A program made the translations under genes and the position numbers. The notes below the pieces were generated by a model, which had not been told where the DNA came from, did no database searches, and was given only the letters and a program-made list of their open reading frames with translations. Positions 1 to 7,031 of a stretch of 11,450 nucleotides of DNA are shown here, piece after piece. Position 1 is the stretch's first letter. Each line of letters opens with the position of its first letter. The stretch is from positions 1-11,450 of the forward strand of contig JAGTSD010000044.1 in assembly GCA_018262135.1 (NCBI GenBank). Reading direction: 5' to 3'. The DNA comes from Pseudomonadota bacterium (GTDB taxonomy: Bacteria; Pseudomonadota; Gammaproteobacteria; Competibacterales; Competibacteraceae).

Positions 1-880
1 CCCTTGAGATCCAGTGCAGCCACGCCATCGGTCTGGTTTTGCAACCCCGCGAATCCGGCCCGCCGGTAGATATTGAATTCCTCCGGCTTGAAGGTGTCCT
101 GGCGGATCGCGTCGGTATAGGCGTGAGTGGTCAGTTCCTTCAGTCCCCAGTCGTCTTCGCCGGCGCGCGGCAGGGCCAGCAGGGTGCCGGTCTTGCTGAC
201 CAGCACGCCGTAACCGTTCCAGGGAATAGCCAGGTTCAGGATGGTGTCGGTGATGGTACTCACCGTGATATCCAACCCGACCACGCCTTCGAGAACATCA
301 TCCCGGTACACCGGCGCGATGCAGGAGACCATCCAGCCCTGCCCAGCCGGGTCCACGTAGACATCGGTCCACACCACCCCACGGCCAGGATTGTGGGCAG
401 CGTCCGCCTCGTAATAGAAGTTGTAGCTGGGGATGTCCATGCGGGGCGCGTACTGGCTCAGCACTTCGAAATACGGATAGATGCGGTTCAGCGAATCGAA
501 CGTGTTGAGGTAAATCTGCACGACCAGTGGGTGGGTCTGCTGGATATCCCGCATCAGGGGGTCCAGCCGCGCGGTGCGCCAGGCTTTCTCGCGCTGCTTC
601 GGCCCGACCGGTACGACCCCGCTATAGAACAGGGCACCGCCGCCGTTGTCGCGGGTCGTGTAATACGCGCCTTCGGGCGAATAGGCATAGCGGTTCCGCT
701 CGTCGGGGTCAGGAACGAAGGGCTTTCCTGGGTGGCGAGATGATTGGCGGCCAGATAAATGGCGATGAACGCCACCTCGACTACCAGCAACGGGATCAGA
801 GCGGTGCGAAAATACGAACGCCACACCCACTGTAGCAAGGATGTGGCGCCATGATTAGCCATCGGATGGCTGGCGGTCAT
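1..880 (-). pseudogene. Membrane-anchored Cache-domain sensor protein, frame-broken and cut by window edge
   Basis: An N-terminal piece of 52 residues (880 down to about 725) has a basic stretch (WRSYFR) and one strong membrane segment, about residues 26-46 (TALIPLLVVEVAFIAIYLAA). Reading then has to change frame: from about 722 down to the left edge a second frame is open for some 240 codons and reads as an extracytoplasmic double-Cache (PDC-type) ligand-binding domain. Landmarks are PFVPDPDERNRYAYSP, YYTTRDNGGGALFYSGVVP, MDIPSYNFYYEADAAHNP, VVWTDVYVDPAGQGWM, VVGLDITVSTITD and GYGVLVSKTGTLLALP. In this family a helical stretch of several dozen residues normally lies between the membrane segment and the PF.PDP motif; it is missing here, so I infer a deletion that also shifted frame. 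The signalling output domain (methyl-accepting, kinase or GGDEF) would lie left of the window. Start chosen at the ATG at 880, with GGAG 10 nt upstream. Cache identity is fairly sure; the break is seen directly. Confidence 0.75.
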
Positions 881-933
881 CGGGCCATTACTCCAAAGGC
901 AACAGCGACCCGAGCCGCGTGAGAAGGGCGGCA

Positions 934-948
934 GGTCCGGATCGGACC
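934..948 (-). terminator. Short GC-rich hairpin after the lipoprotein gene, possible terminator
   Basis: GGTCCG, a GAT loop, then CGGACC form a perfect 6-bp stem 16 nt beyond the lipoprotein stop codon and before the sensor start at 880. No T-run follows on the minus strand, so it is not a classical intrinsic terminator. It could act as a weak terminator or mRNA 3' stabiliser, or be chance in GC-rich DNA. Confidence 0.25.
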
Positions 949-963
949 GGCGGATGCCGGGCC

Positions 964-1437
964 TCAGTAGTCGTGAACCACTCGCGCCGTGCCATCATAA
1001 CTGGTCAGCACCCGCACCCGGTCACCCCGATAGAACGGTTCGTCGGCTGCCTGGGTCACGGAGACCATCCGGCCGTTATTCAACCTAACCGTGATCTCCA
1101 AACCCGGCTGGCGGGTCACATTTTCCTCGATCGCCGAGCCAGCCAGGCCGCCCAGCACCGCACCACCGATGGCGCCGGCGACCTGACCCCGTCCCTTACC
1201 GATGGTACTGCCAGCCACGCCGCCCAGCGCCGCGCCGCCCACCGTACCCACGCCGCTCTTGGTCCCTTCGATCATGACCTGACGCACGCTTTCAACATAG
1301 CCGAGTTGCACGTCCTGCGCCTGCCGAGCCTGGTCGCGGGTGTAGGCGCCGCCGGACATGCTGGCCGGACAGCCGCTCAGCATCAGGCCCGCCGCCAGCA
1401 CCATCGCTACAGTCGCCGTCGTCTTCATTACTCTCAT
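964..1437 (-). CDS. Glycine zipper 2TM domain lipoprotein (SlyB/PcP-like)
   Basis: Predicted small envelope lipoprotein of 157 residues. The N-terminus is a lipoprotein signal peptide (basic start, hydrophobic AMVLAAGLML, lipobox MLSGC with acceptor Cys23). Residues about 60-102 form a glycine-zipper two-helix segment (GVGTVGGAALGGVAGSTIG ... GAIGGAVLGGLAGSAIEE), as in SlyB-type outer membrane lipoproteins. The remaining C-terminal part (about 112-157; EITVRLNNGRMVSVTQ, FYRGDRVRVLT) looks like the small beta domain found in this family. It is probably anchored in the outer membrane and involved in envelope integrity; the exact role is unknown. ATG at 1437 is preferred because GAGAGG lies 7 nt upstream; the in-frame GTG at 1443 is too close to that site. 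A TATAAT box lies upstream at 1490-1495. The gene looks intact. Confidence 0.88.
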   Translation of the reverse strand: MRVMKTTATVAMVLAAGLMLSGCPASMSGGAYTRDQARQAQDVQLGYVESVRQVMIEGTKSGVGTVGGAALGGVAGSTIGKGRGQVAGAIGGAVLGGLAGSAIEENVTRQPGLEITVRLNNGRMVSVTQAADEPFYRGDRVRVLTSYDGTARVVHDY

Positions 1438-1489
1438 CGCCACACCTCTCGCTCAGAACTGGAATAATTGATTTCAGGAAGTTGGGTGC

Positions 1490-1495
1490 ATTATA
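1490..1495 (-). promoter_or_regulatory. Candidate -10 box (TATAAT) for the lipoprotein gene
   Basis: A perfect TATAAT on the minus strand lies 52 nt upstream of the chosen lipoprotein ATG, in the 134-nt gap shared with the divergent membrane-protein gene. No good -35 hexamer is visible at 16-18 nt; the region upstream is TATTCTGGCAAAGGGGTTTGG. This is a likely promoter from position and -10 quality only. Confidence 0.45.
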
Positions 1496-1571
1496 ACCAA
1501 ACCCCTTTGCCAGAATAGCTGGTCCCTCTGAATCTCCGCTGAATTGCTACCGACGCCCTGCCTCGCCCAAC

Positions 1572-2736
1572 GTGAATCGCCGTCGCTCCCCGTTTCCCCT
1601 GCCGCCGTCCAGACGGGACGCCCTGGCCGGCATCCTGCTGACCGTGATGATCGCCGCCTCGGTGATCCCGGGCATCTCGCTGCTCCCGGCCGGCCTGCTG
1701 GGCTGGACCGCCGCGCTGTTGCTGAGTTATCGGCTGGGCCGGCGGCAGCGCCTTCAAAGCGCCTGGCTGATTGGCCTGGGCGTCGCCGGCCTCGCCTGGG
1801 GTACGTTGCGTGGCGCTCCACTCAACTTCACCCAGATCCTGGCCAGCAATCAGGGGCTGGTCAGCCTGCTGGCAGCGGTATCGTTCCTGCGGCTGGTGAC
1901 CCACCCGGACGCGGGGAATGGCGATGCGCCGCCGCCGCGTGGCCGGAAAGCCTTGTGGCGGACCCTAATCGGCGTGCATCTGTTCGGCGCGGTCATCAAT
2001 CTGTCCACGGTGGTGATCCTCGGCGACCGCATGACCACGCGCGGGCGGTTGGGCAAGCGCCGGGCGTTGGCGCTGAGTCGAGGTTTCGCGGCAGCAGCGT
2101 TCTGGTCCCCGTTCTTCGCGGCCATGGCGGCGGTCCTGACTTATGCGCCGGGCGCACAACCTGCCATCGTGGTCACGGCCGGATTACCGATGGCTGCCCT
2201 GTCGCTGTGGCTGACGGCGCGGGAGATCGACCCCGAAAATCCGGCCAGGGGGGCGCCCTTTGTCGGTTATCCGATGCATTTCAATGCCCTGTGGATTCCG
2301 GGGCTGCTGGTCGCCATCGTCCTGATTTTCCAGATACTGGTTCCGCGTTGGTCGATCCTGGCGATCATCGCCCTGAGCGCACGGCGACTGGCTGCCGTTC
2401 GAACGGTTCGGTGTTCCACAAGCCGCTTTGGTGTTGCTGGTGATGGTCGGCGTCGCTGCGTTCGGCGTGCATCCAATCATCACCATCGCCGTCTGCGGGG
2501 TCTGGCTGGCGCCCCTGCATCCCGATCCAAACCTGCTGGCGATCACCCTGCTGATGGGCTGGGGAATCGGCATTCCCGTCAATCCGCTGTCCGGCCTACA
2601 CTTGGTGATCCAAGGTCGCTACGGTATCGACGGCTATGCCTTTCCGCGCTGGAACCGGGTCTACACATTAAAATGCCTGGGAACGGGGATAGGCTTGCTG
2701 TATCTGTACGGCGCATTGCTGGGCGTTTCAGCTTGA
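1572..2736 (+). pseudogene. Polytopic inner-membrane protein (transporter-like), one frameshift
   Basis: Hydrophobic multi-pass protein in two frames. The first frame starts at GTG 1572 (MNRRRSPFPLPPSRRDALAG) and carries segments such as GILLTVMIAASVIPGISLLPA, LIGLGVAGLAWGT, LVSLLAAVSFLRL, LIGVHLFGAVINLSTVVILG, AFWSPFFAAMAAVLTYAPG, IVVTAGLPMAALSLWL and LWIPGLLVAIVLIFQILVP. After about residue 270 it loses hydrophobicity, while the +1 frame takes over with DWLPFERFGVPQAALVLLVM, FGVHPIITIAVCGVWLAP, LLAITLLMGWGIGIPVNPLSG and LKCLGTGIGLLYLYGALLGVSA, ending at TGA 2734-2736. A TGA at 2374-2376 in the second frame limits the switch to about 2377-2400, consistent with one extra base (or two lost). 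Restored length is about 387 residues. I do not recognise the family firmly; NLSTVVILGDRMTT and GIPVNPLSG recall ion-transporter superfamily permeases. No clear ribosome binding site precedes the GTG, so the start is uncertain. Confidence 0.7.
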
Positions 2737-3763
2737 ATCCGCGATGCCCCCAATGCGGTTTACTGCGTTCCCTACGTCGGCAGCAAAGATATCTCCGACT
2801 ACGGCATCATCAAGCTGGCTTATCTGGAATACGGCCCCGCAACCCGTGTTCCAGCGCAAATTCGCCGCCCCACATTCCCGGAGTTGTACGACCGCTCGAA
2901 ACTGATAGTGGCTGAATTTGGCGGCTTCGCCTATGACGATGGGCAATGGGACAGCCGGGGCTTTCTGAAATGCAATCACTCGGTCTTTATCCTGATGCCG
3001 TGGCATGGGTTGTCCGGGTCAATAACCAAAGCATCCTGAGCGACCTCAGGAACCGCAACCGGGCCGCGCTGAATTTATTGTCGTCCACCGTTAATCCCTG
3101 GTATCTGCCGGGATTTCTCAATTCGCGGCCCATGCGGGAATTGCTGGCTGGCATCTCGCGCAGCGCCATCGCCGACCGCCTGCAACCGAAGACCTGCGGG
3201 AAATCCTCGTGCCGCTGCCGTCCCAGACGCTCTCTGACGACATCGCCCGGCTGGCCCAAGAAGCGATGGATTGTCAGCGAGCATTGCTGTCCTGGCGAAA
3301 GAACGGCTGGAAAATCAACGGTAAGGGGATTGCCCCGCCCTTCACCGTCCCGGCGGGCATCGCCACGCGCGAACTGGGCCGGGCCAAGGTGCGCTGGGGT
3401 GTATACATCATCACGCCTGGCGCCAAGCTGGTCCGGCTGGAACGGCGCGAGCGCCAGATCATGGCTGGTCGCGCTGTCGCCATCGAAGCGGACGCTACCG
3501 TATCCGAGGAGGCTTTGGCTTGGCTGACGGGGCAGTTGCGGCAAAGCGGCCTGTACGACCTTCAGGTGGTCGAGAAAACCGGGTTGCTGGTTCCCGCCAC
3601 GCCACAGGATGCCGAACAGGCCTGGAAACTGGTGCAGGAGGAAAGGATGAAGATCAGCGCCTTGCTGGACCGAATCGCCGCCATCAAGGAGGATATTGCG
3701 ACGCGACTCGAAGGGCTGTTCGAAAGGGTGCAACATCCAACCAAGGAATCAGAGGTGTTGTGA
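2737..3763 (+). pseudogene. C-terminal remnant of Eco57I/TaqI-like DNA methylase (type IIG-like), two frameshifts
   Basis: Three successive frames join into one protein tail of about 340 residues with no start codon. Frame one (2737 to about 3017) gives VYCVPYVGSKDISDYGIIKL, RRPTFPELYDRSKLIVAEFG and FLKCNHSVFILMPWHGLSG. Frame two (about 3018-3194) gives VNNQSILSDLRNRNR, NPWYLPGFLNSRPMRELLAG and AIADRLQPK. Frame three (about 3195-3763) gives DLREILVPLPS, then LAQEAMDCQRALLSWRKNGW and a charged helical C-terminus. The RPKLIV..., CNHSVFIL, YLPGFLNS and DLREILVPLPS pattern matches the target-recognition tail (TaqI-like C-terminal specificity region) of N6-adenine methylases. The catalytic methylase part (NPPY motif) is absent, so this is a non-functional relic. 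Each switch fits loss of a single G (GGGG to GGG near 3017; AAGGAC to AAGAC near 3194). Family assignment is by motif recall, moderately sure. Confidence 0.6.
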
Positions 3764-3766
3764 TCC

Positions 3767-4090
3767 TCACGGCACCAGCAAATCGCCGCCTTCCATATGC
3801 AGCACCTCCACGCGCGAGCCGACCAGCAGCACACTGCCGGTCTGACGACGCTGGCCGGTGTCGGTGAACTCGAACACATACAACCGTTCCAGCTTCAGCC
3901 GACCATCGCGATCCCGTCGCGGCCACAACCGCTCCAGCGCCACGGTATCGTCCAGCAGTTGCACCCCCATCTGCCGGCAGGCGCGGGAACTGGCGGCGCG
4001 GGCCTGTTCGCGGGCGCCGAGGCTGTCCCGCCAGAACAGCAGACCGAAGCCCGCCACGAGCAGGAATCCGATCAGAAAGGAAAAGCTCAT
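3767..4090 (-). CDS. DUF3301 domain-containing single-pass membrane protein
   Basis: Protein of 107 residues. Residues 2-20 form one membrane segment (SFSFLIGFLLVAGFGLLFW), followed by a basic helical linker and a small soluble domain. CRQMGVQLLDDTVALERLW (38-56), RDRDGRLKLERLYVFEF (59-75) and GQRRQTGSVLLVGSRV (79-94) match the DUF3301 family, known mainly from gammaproteobacteria and of unknown function. It should face the cytoplasm behind an N-terminal anchor. No Shine-Dalgarno sequence is visible before the ATG at 4090 (GCTGCCATAG). Its stop lies 3 nt from the convergent end of the methylase relic, and it is the last gene on the strand shared with the thioesterase/GTPase cluster, separated from it by the 4124-4200 inverted repeat. 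The gene is full length and intact. Confidence 0.85.
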   Translation of the reverse strand: MSFSFLIGFLLVAGFGLLFWRDSLGAREQARAASSRACRQMGVQLLDDTVALERLWPRRDRDGRLKLERLYVFEFTDTGQRRQTGSVLLVGSRVEVLHMEGGDLLVP

Positions 4091-4123
4091 CTATGGCAGC
4101 TGATCAGTGAAGGAAAGGCTATA

Positions 4124-4200
4124 TCCACGGAAGACACGGAAGGCAGGGAAAAAAACAGACTGATTCCGTCCGTTTCCGTGCCTTCCGTGTGTTCCGTGGA
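4124..4200. repeat. Long imperfect inverted repeat with ACGGAA units (REP/MITE-like intergenic element)
   Basis: Arm 4124-4151 (beginning TCCACGGAAGACACGGAAGG) and arm 4173-4200 (ending CCTTCCGTGTGTTCCGTGGA) are reverse complements at 26 of 28 positions, with a 21-nt loop at 4152-4172 that begins with an A-run. Each arm contains the core CACGGAA more than once, so it is internally repetitive. It fills most of the gap between the second GTPase gene and the DUF3301 gene. The folded RNA would be a very stable hairpin on either strand. It could end or attenuate GTPase-operon transcription, stabilise mRNA, or be a non-autonomous mobile repeat. A 3' T-run is lacking, so a simple intrinsic terminator is less likely. 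Confidence 0.85.
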
Positions 4201-4210
4201 CCCATGACGC

Positions 4211-5581
4211 TTATAACAGCGGCTTCAGCCGGGCTAGAATGTCGTCGCGGGCCTGCGCCAGCAACGATTCCCGGTCCAGGCTGTCGAGAATGTCCTGCAC
4301 CACCCGTTTCGGCCCGCCTTCACCCCAGGATTTGCCCTGAATGAAATACTGCTCGGCGGCCTTGCCGACCACGTAAGTCCCGTACCAGGCTACCGCGCCC
4401 TGCGCACCGGCGGTCACCACCGTGGACAGCCCCAGACTGATGCCCTTGAGCGCCGCCGCCGCGAGATTCATCGCCCACACCGTTCCCATCAGGAACGCCA
4501 GTTGGATGGAGATGGTCTTGAGCAGCGAACCGGCCTCGCCACGGGTGATCGGCAGCCCGTACACCCGGCTGAGATGGACGATCATCGCCGCGTCGGTGGC
4601 GACCGCCGCCAGCAGGTCGGCGATCGGAATCGGATTCAGCGCCACCGCCACACCCTTGCCCAGGCAATAATTGCGCACCACTTTCTCGGCCAGATCGCGG
4701 CGGATGGCGACGATTTCTTTGGTCAGCCGGTCGGAGAAGCGGCCGGCGAACAGCCCGGCGTTGAGCGCCGCCATGGTCTTGCCCTCCACCTTGAGGATGT
4801 CCCAGATCCGCTCGCGCAGCGCGGTCACATCCGGCGCCGGGCGACGCCGGGTTTCAGTCTCGTTGCCCTCGGCGTCCACCAGAATCACGATGCGCTCGGC
4901 CGGCTGGGCGGCGGCGGTCACAATATCCTGCGGCTGGATCAGGCCCTCGGTGCGCTCGCGCAGGGTGCGCAGCAGCAATTCCCGGTCGGCCTGGGTGTAG
5001 CGGTCGGTCTTGTTCAGCACCAGCACCAGCCGCTGGGCTGCGCTTTTTACTTGCCGCAGCGCCTTGAGTTCGCTGTCAGTGATGTCGCCATCCACCACGA
5101 ATAGCACCAGATCGCTGCGGGTGGCCACATCGTGGGCCAGTTGCTCCCGTTCCTCGCCGGCGACTTCATTGATCCCCGGCGTGTCAATCAGGAATACCCC
5201 GCCGGCGTCATATTCCTGCCAGCGGGCGTGGGCGGCGCGGGTGGTTTCGCCGTGCAACGGACTGGTGGAAAACTTGGCCTCGCCCAGCAGTGCGTTCAGC
5301 AGCGCCGATTTGCCGACGCTGACCCGACCAAAGACGGCGATGTGGATGTGGCCATGTTCGATTTTTTCCAGCAGCAGTTGCAGTTGTCGGTAATCCTCGG
5401 CCAGCGCCGCCCGCACCGGCGGCGGCACCCGCTTATCGTCCAGTAGTTCGCGCAGGCTCTCGCGGGCCAGGGCCAGGTGCGCGTCGCCGCTAACCAACGG
5501 TGGATTCGGCGCGCTCGCCGTCTCGCTGCCGCGCCCAAACCAGTTGGGCCAGACGTTTTGCACGCGCTTCCAGATTTTCAC
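4211..5581 (-). CDS. Dynamin/Era-like GTPase with DUF697-like C-terminal membrane region
   Basis: 456 residues. After a helical N-terminus (about 33-78) comes a TRAFAC-class GTPase domain: P-loop GRVSVGKS (85-92), switch I threonines in GETTRA (111-116), DTPG (133-136) and NKTD (190-193). The C-terminal part (about 295-420) is hydrophobic with NPIPIADLLAAVATDAAMIV (316-335), LSRVYGLPIT, and Gly/Ala-rich helices at about 355-405 (QLAFLMGTVWAMNLAAAALKG, LGLSTVVTAGAQGAVAWYG). This is typical of DUF697, the region shared with YcjF-type proteins, and probably inserts into or binds membrane. The start is a GTG at 5581 inside the upstream GTPase gene, with GAGG 9 nt before it; a 92-bp overlap implies coupled translation. 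It probably works with the upstream GTPase as a pair. Biological role unknown; membrane remodelling or envelope stress is an inference. Intact. Confidence 0.85.
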   Translation of the reverse strand: MKIWKRVQNVWPNWFGRGSETASAPNPPLVSGDAHLALARESLRELLDDKRVPPPVRAALAEDYRQLQLLLEKIEHGHIHIAVFGRVSVGKSALLNALLGEAKFSTSPLHGETTRAAHARWQEYDAGGVFLIDTPGINEVAGEEREQLAHDVATRSDLVLFVVDGDITDSELKALRQVKSAAQRLVLVLNKTDRYTQADRELLLRTLRERTEGLIQPQDIVTAAAQPAERIVILVDAEGNETETRRRPAPDVTALRERIWDILKVEGKTMAALNAGLFAGRFSDRLTKEIVAIRRDLAEKVVRNYCLGKGVAVALNPIPIADLLAAVATDAAMIVHLSRVYGLPITRGEAGSLLKTISIQLAFLMGTVWAMNLAAAALKGISLGLSTVVTAGAQGAVAWYGTYVVGKAAEQYFIQGKSWGEGGPKRVVQDILDSLDRESLLAQARDDILARLKPLL

Positions 5582-7031
5582 TCAGATTATCCTCGAACAT
5601 CCGCAAGGTGGGACCGCTCACCAGATCGCCACGGCTCTCCAAAGAGCGGGTCACCGCTTTCCCCAGACTCTCAAATATCAGTCCATAGACCACAGCGTGC
5701 ATCATCCCGCCCACCACCGTGCCCATGCCGGGAAATGCTTTGAAGATATTGCCAACCAGCGCCAGCAATAAATTCAAACTGCGCTTGATTTGATTGCCGG
5801 CCAGGTCCAGAAACCGCTGCATATCAATCTCACGCGCCGGCACTTCGTACAGCGCGCACAGTTCCTTGATCAAATTGAAGCCCAGATAGCCCTGAATCAG
5901 CACGTCGGTTCCCGGGCTGACCGCCGCCAGCGCACCGAATACCGCCTTGCGGGAATAACTCTGCACGATGGCCTCGGCTTTCGCGCGGCGATGCTCGGCG
6001 ACCGCCGCATCCAGCTTCTGTTGAGCCAGCACGAATACCGACGTATCGCGCAGCGCGTCCAGCACCTGGGGGTCGGTATCGAGATACCGCTGCAAGGCGC
6101 GGCGCAACTCCTCGACCTTCGGCGCGCGCTCGCGCAGGGTGGTTTCCTCGCGGCCATCGTGGTAGATGCGGATCACTTCCTCCATCCCACCGCACTGCAC
6201 TGGCGCTACCGCCAGATCCTCGCCGACCCGCTCGGCCAGCCGGTGGCGCACCAGTTCCAGTTCCCGCTCGGTGTAGCGATCCATCTTGTTTAGCGCCACG
6301 ATCAGCGGGCTGCCGAGTTCGACCAGGGTTCGCAATGCCTGATACTGGTCGCGGGTCAAATCGCCTTCACAGACGTAGATCACCACATGGGCGCGCAAGG
6401 CTTCGTCGCGGGCGGTCTGATCCAGCGTGCCATCGACCTCGTTCAGCCCGGGCAGATCGGCCAGGATCAGCCGGTCGCCGGCGGTGCTGGTCCAGGTGTA
6501 ATAGGTGATTTCCCGGGTGGTGCCGCCCCGCGCGCTGATCGCAATATCAGTTCCCGGCAGCAGGGCGCGGATCAGCGAGGACTTGCCAGCGCTGATCTCG
6601 CCGAACACCGCCACCACGATCTCGCCCGCCGCCCGCCGCCGCTGCAATTCCTCCAGTTCGCGGCGGATTTCGTCCACCTGGACCCCGGCGGCCTCGCTGC
6701 GGTCCAACCGTTCGCGCAGGGTCGCCTCGTCCGGCGGCTTGGCCGGAATAGCGGTGCGGGACTTGCCGGCGGGGCGACCCCAGTGCAACACACGCCAGAC
6801 CCCATAAGCGCCGCCCGCGCCCAATACGCCGAGGATCAACAGATAGATGACCCAGAACGTGGTCGGTGCGCGTTGCAGGCGATCCCACACCGACAAGCCG
6901 AGATCGGTGATGTACAGCACCAGCACCAGCAGGGCCGCCACGCCGACGCTGGCGCCGACCGCCAGCAGCAGGCGAACGGGCAGCCAGGACCGGGCAGCAG
7001 GCGACAGTGGTATGTTAGGCAGGGGCGGCAT
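5490..7031 (-). CDS. Membrane-anchored dynamin-like GTPase (two N-terminal TM helices, DUF697-like C-terminus)
   Basis: 513 residues. Two membrane helices at about 18-42 (PVRLLLAVGASVGVAALLVL) and 59-80 (WVIYLLILGVLGAGGAYGVW) are followed by a charged helical linker (100-136) and a GTPase domain: P-loop GEISAGKSS (144-152), switch I TT (171-172), DLPG (192-195), NKMD (248-251). After a helical section, residues about 362-465 are hydrophobic (AALAAVSPGTDVLIQGYLGF, LIKELCALYEVP, NLLLALVGNIFKAFPGMGTV) and resemble DUF697. The GEISAGKSSLIRALL P-loop is of the dynamin-like type. It overlaps the thioesterase gene by 17 bp and the second GTPase gene by 92 bp, with no strong ribosome site of its own, so translation is likely coupled to the thioesterase. 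It has the same fold as its neighbour but only this one has N-terminal anchors, suggesting division of labour. Start is ATG 7031; no other ATG is close. Confidence 0.85.
   Translation of the reverse strand: MPPLPNIPLSPAARSWLPVRLLLAVGASVGVAALLVLVLYITDLGLSVWDRLQRAPTTFWVIYLLILGVLGAGGAYGVWRVLHWGRPAGKSRTAIPAKPPDEATLRERLDRSEAAGVQVDEIRRELEELQRRRAAGEIVVAVFGEISAGKSSLIRALLPGTDIAISARGGTTREITYYTWTSTAGDRLILADLPGLNEVDGTLDQTARDEALRAHVVIYVCEGDLTRDQYQALRTLVELGSPLIVALNKMDRYTERELELVRHRLAERVGEDLAVAPVQCGGMEEVIRIYHDGREETTLRERAPKVEELRRALQRYLDTDPQVLDALRDTSVFVLAQQKLDAAVAEHRRAKAEAIVQSYSRKAVFGALAAVSPGTDVLIQGYLGFNLIKELCALYEVPAREIDMQRFLDLAGNQIKRSLNLLLALVGNIFKAFPGMGTVVGGMMHAVVYGLIFESLGKAVTRSLESRGDLVSGPTLRMFEDNLSENLEARAKRLAQLVWARQRDGERAESTVG
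5591..5594 (-). promoter_or_regulatory. Internal ribosome binding site that sets the GTG start of the second GTPase
   Basis: GAGG, 9 nt upstream of GTG 5581, lies within the C-terminal codons (F-E-D) of the preceding GTPase gene. It supports the long overlap as real rather than the start being further downstream. Confidence 0.55.

Noticed and set aside
39..743. Long plus-strand open frame opposite the sensor gene
   Set aside because: Composition is typical of an antisense shadow in GC-rich DNA. The opposite strand reads as a clear Cache domain.
4124..4200. The inverted repeat read as a CRISPR repeat or a classical intrinsic terminator
   Set aside because: There is only one arm pair and no spaced direct repeats, so it is not CRISPR. 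No T-run follows the stem on the relevant strand.
4502..5104. Plus-strand open frames opposite the GTPase genes, including 5790-6293 and 6387-7184
   Set aside because: His/Gln/Ala-rich shadow translations with no domain motifs, opposite genes with full GTPase motif sets.
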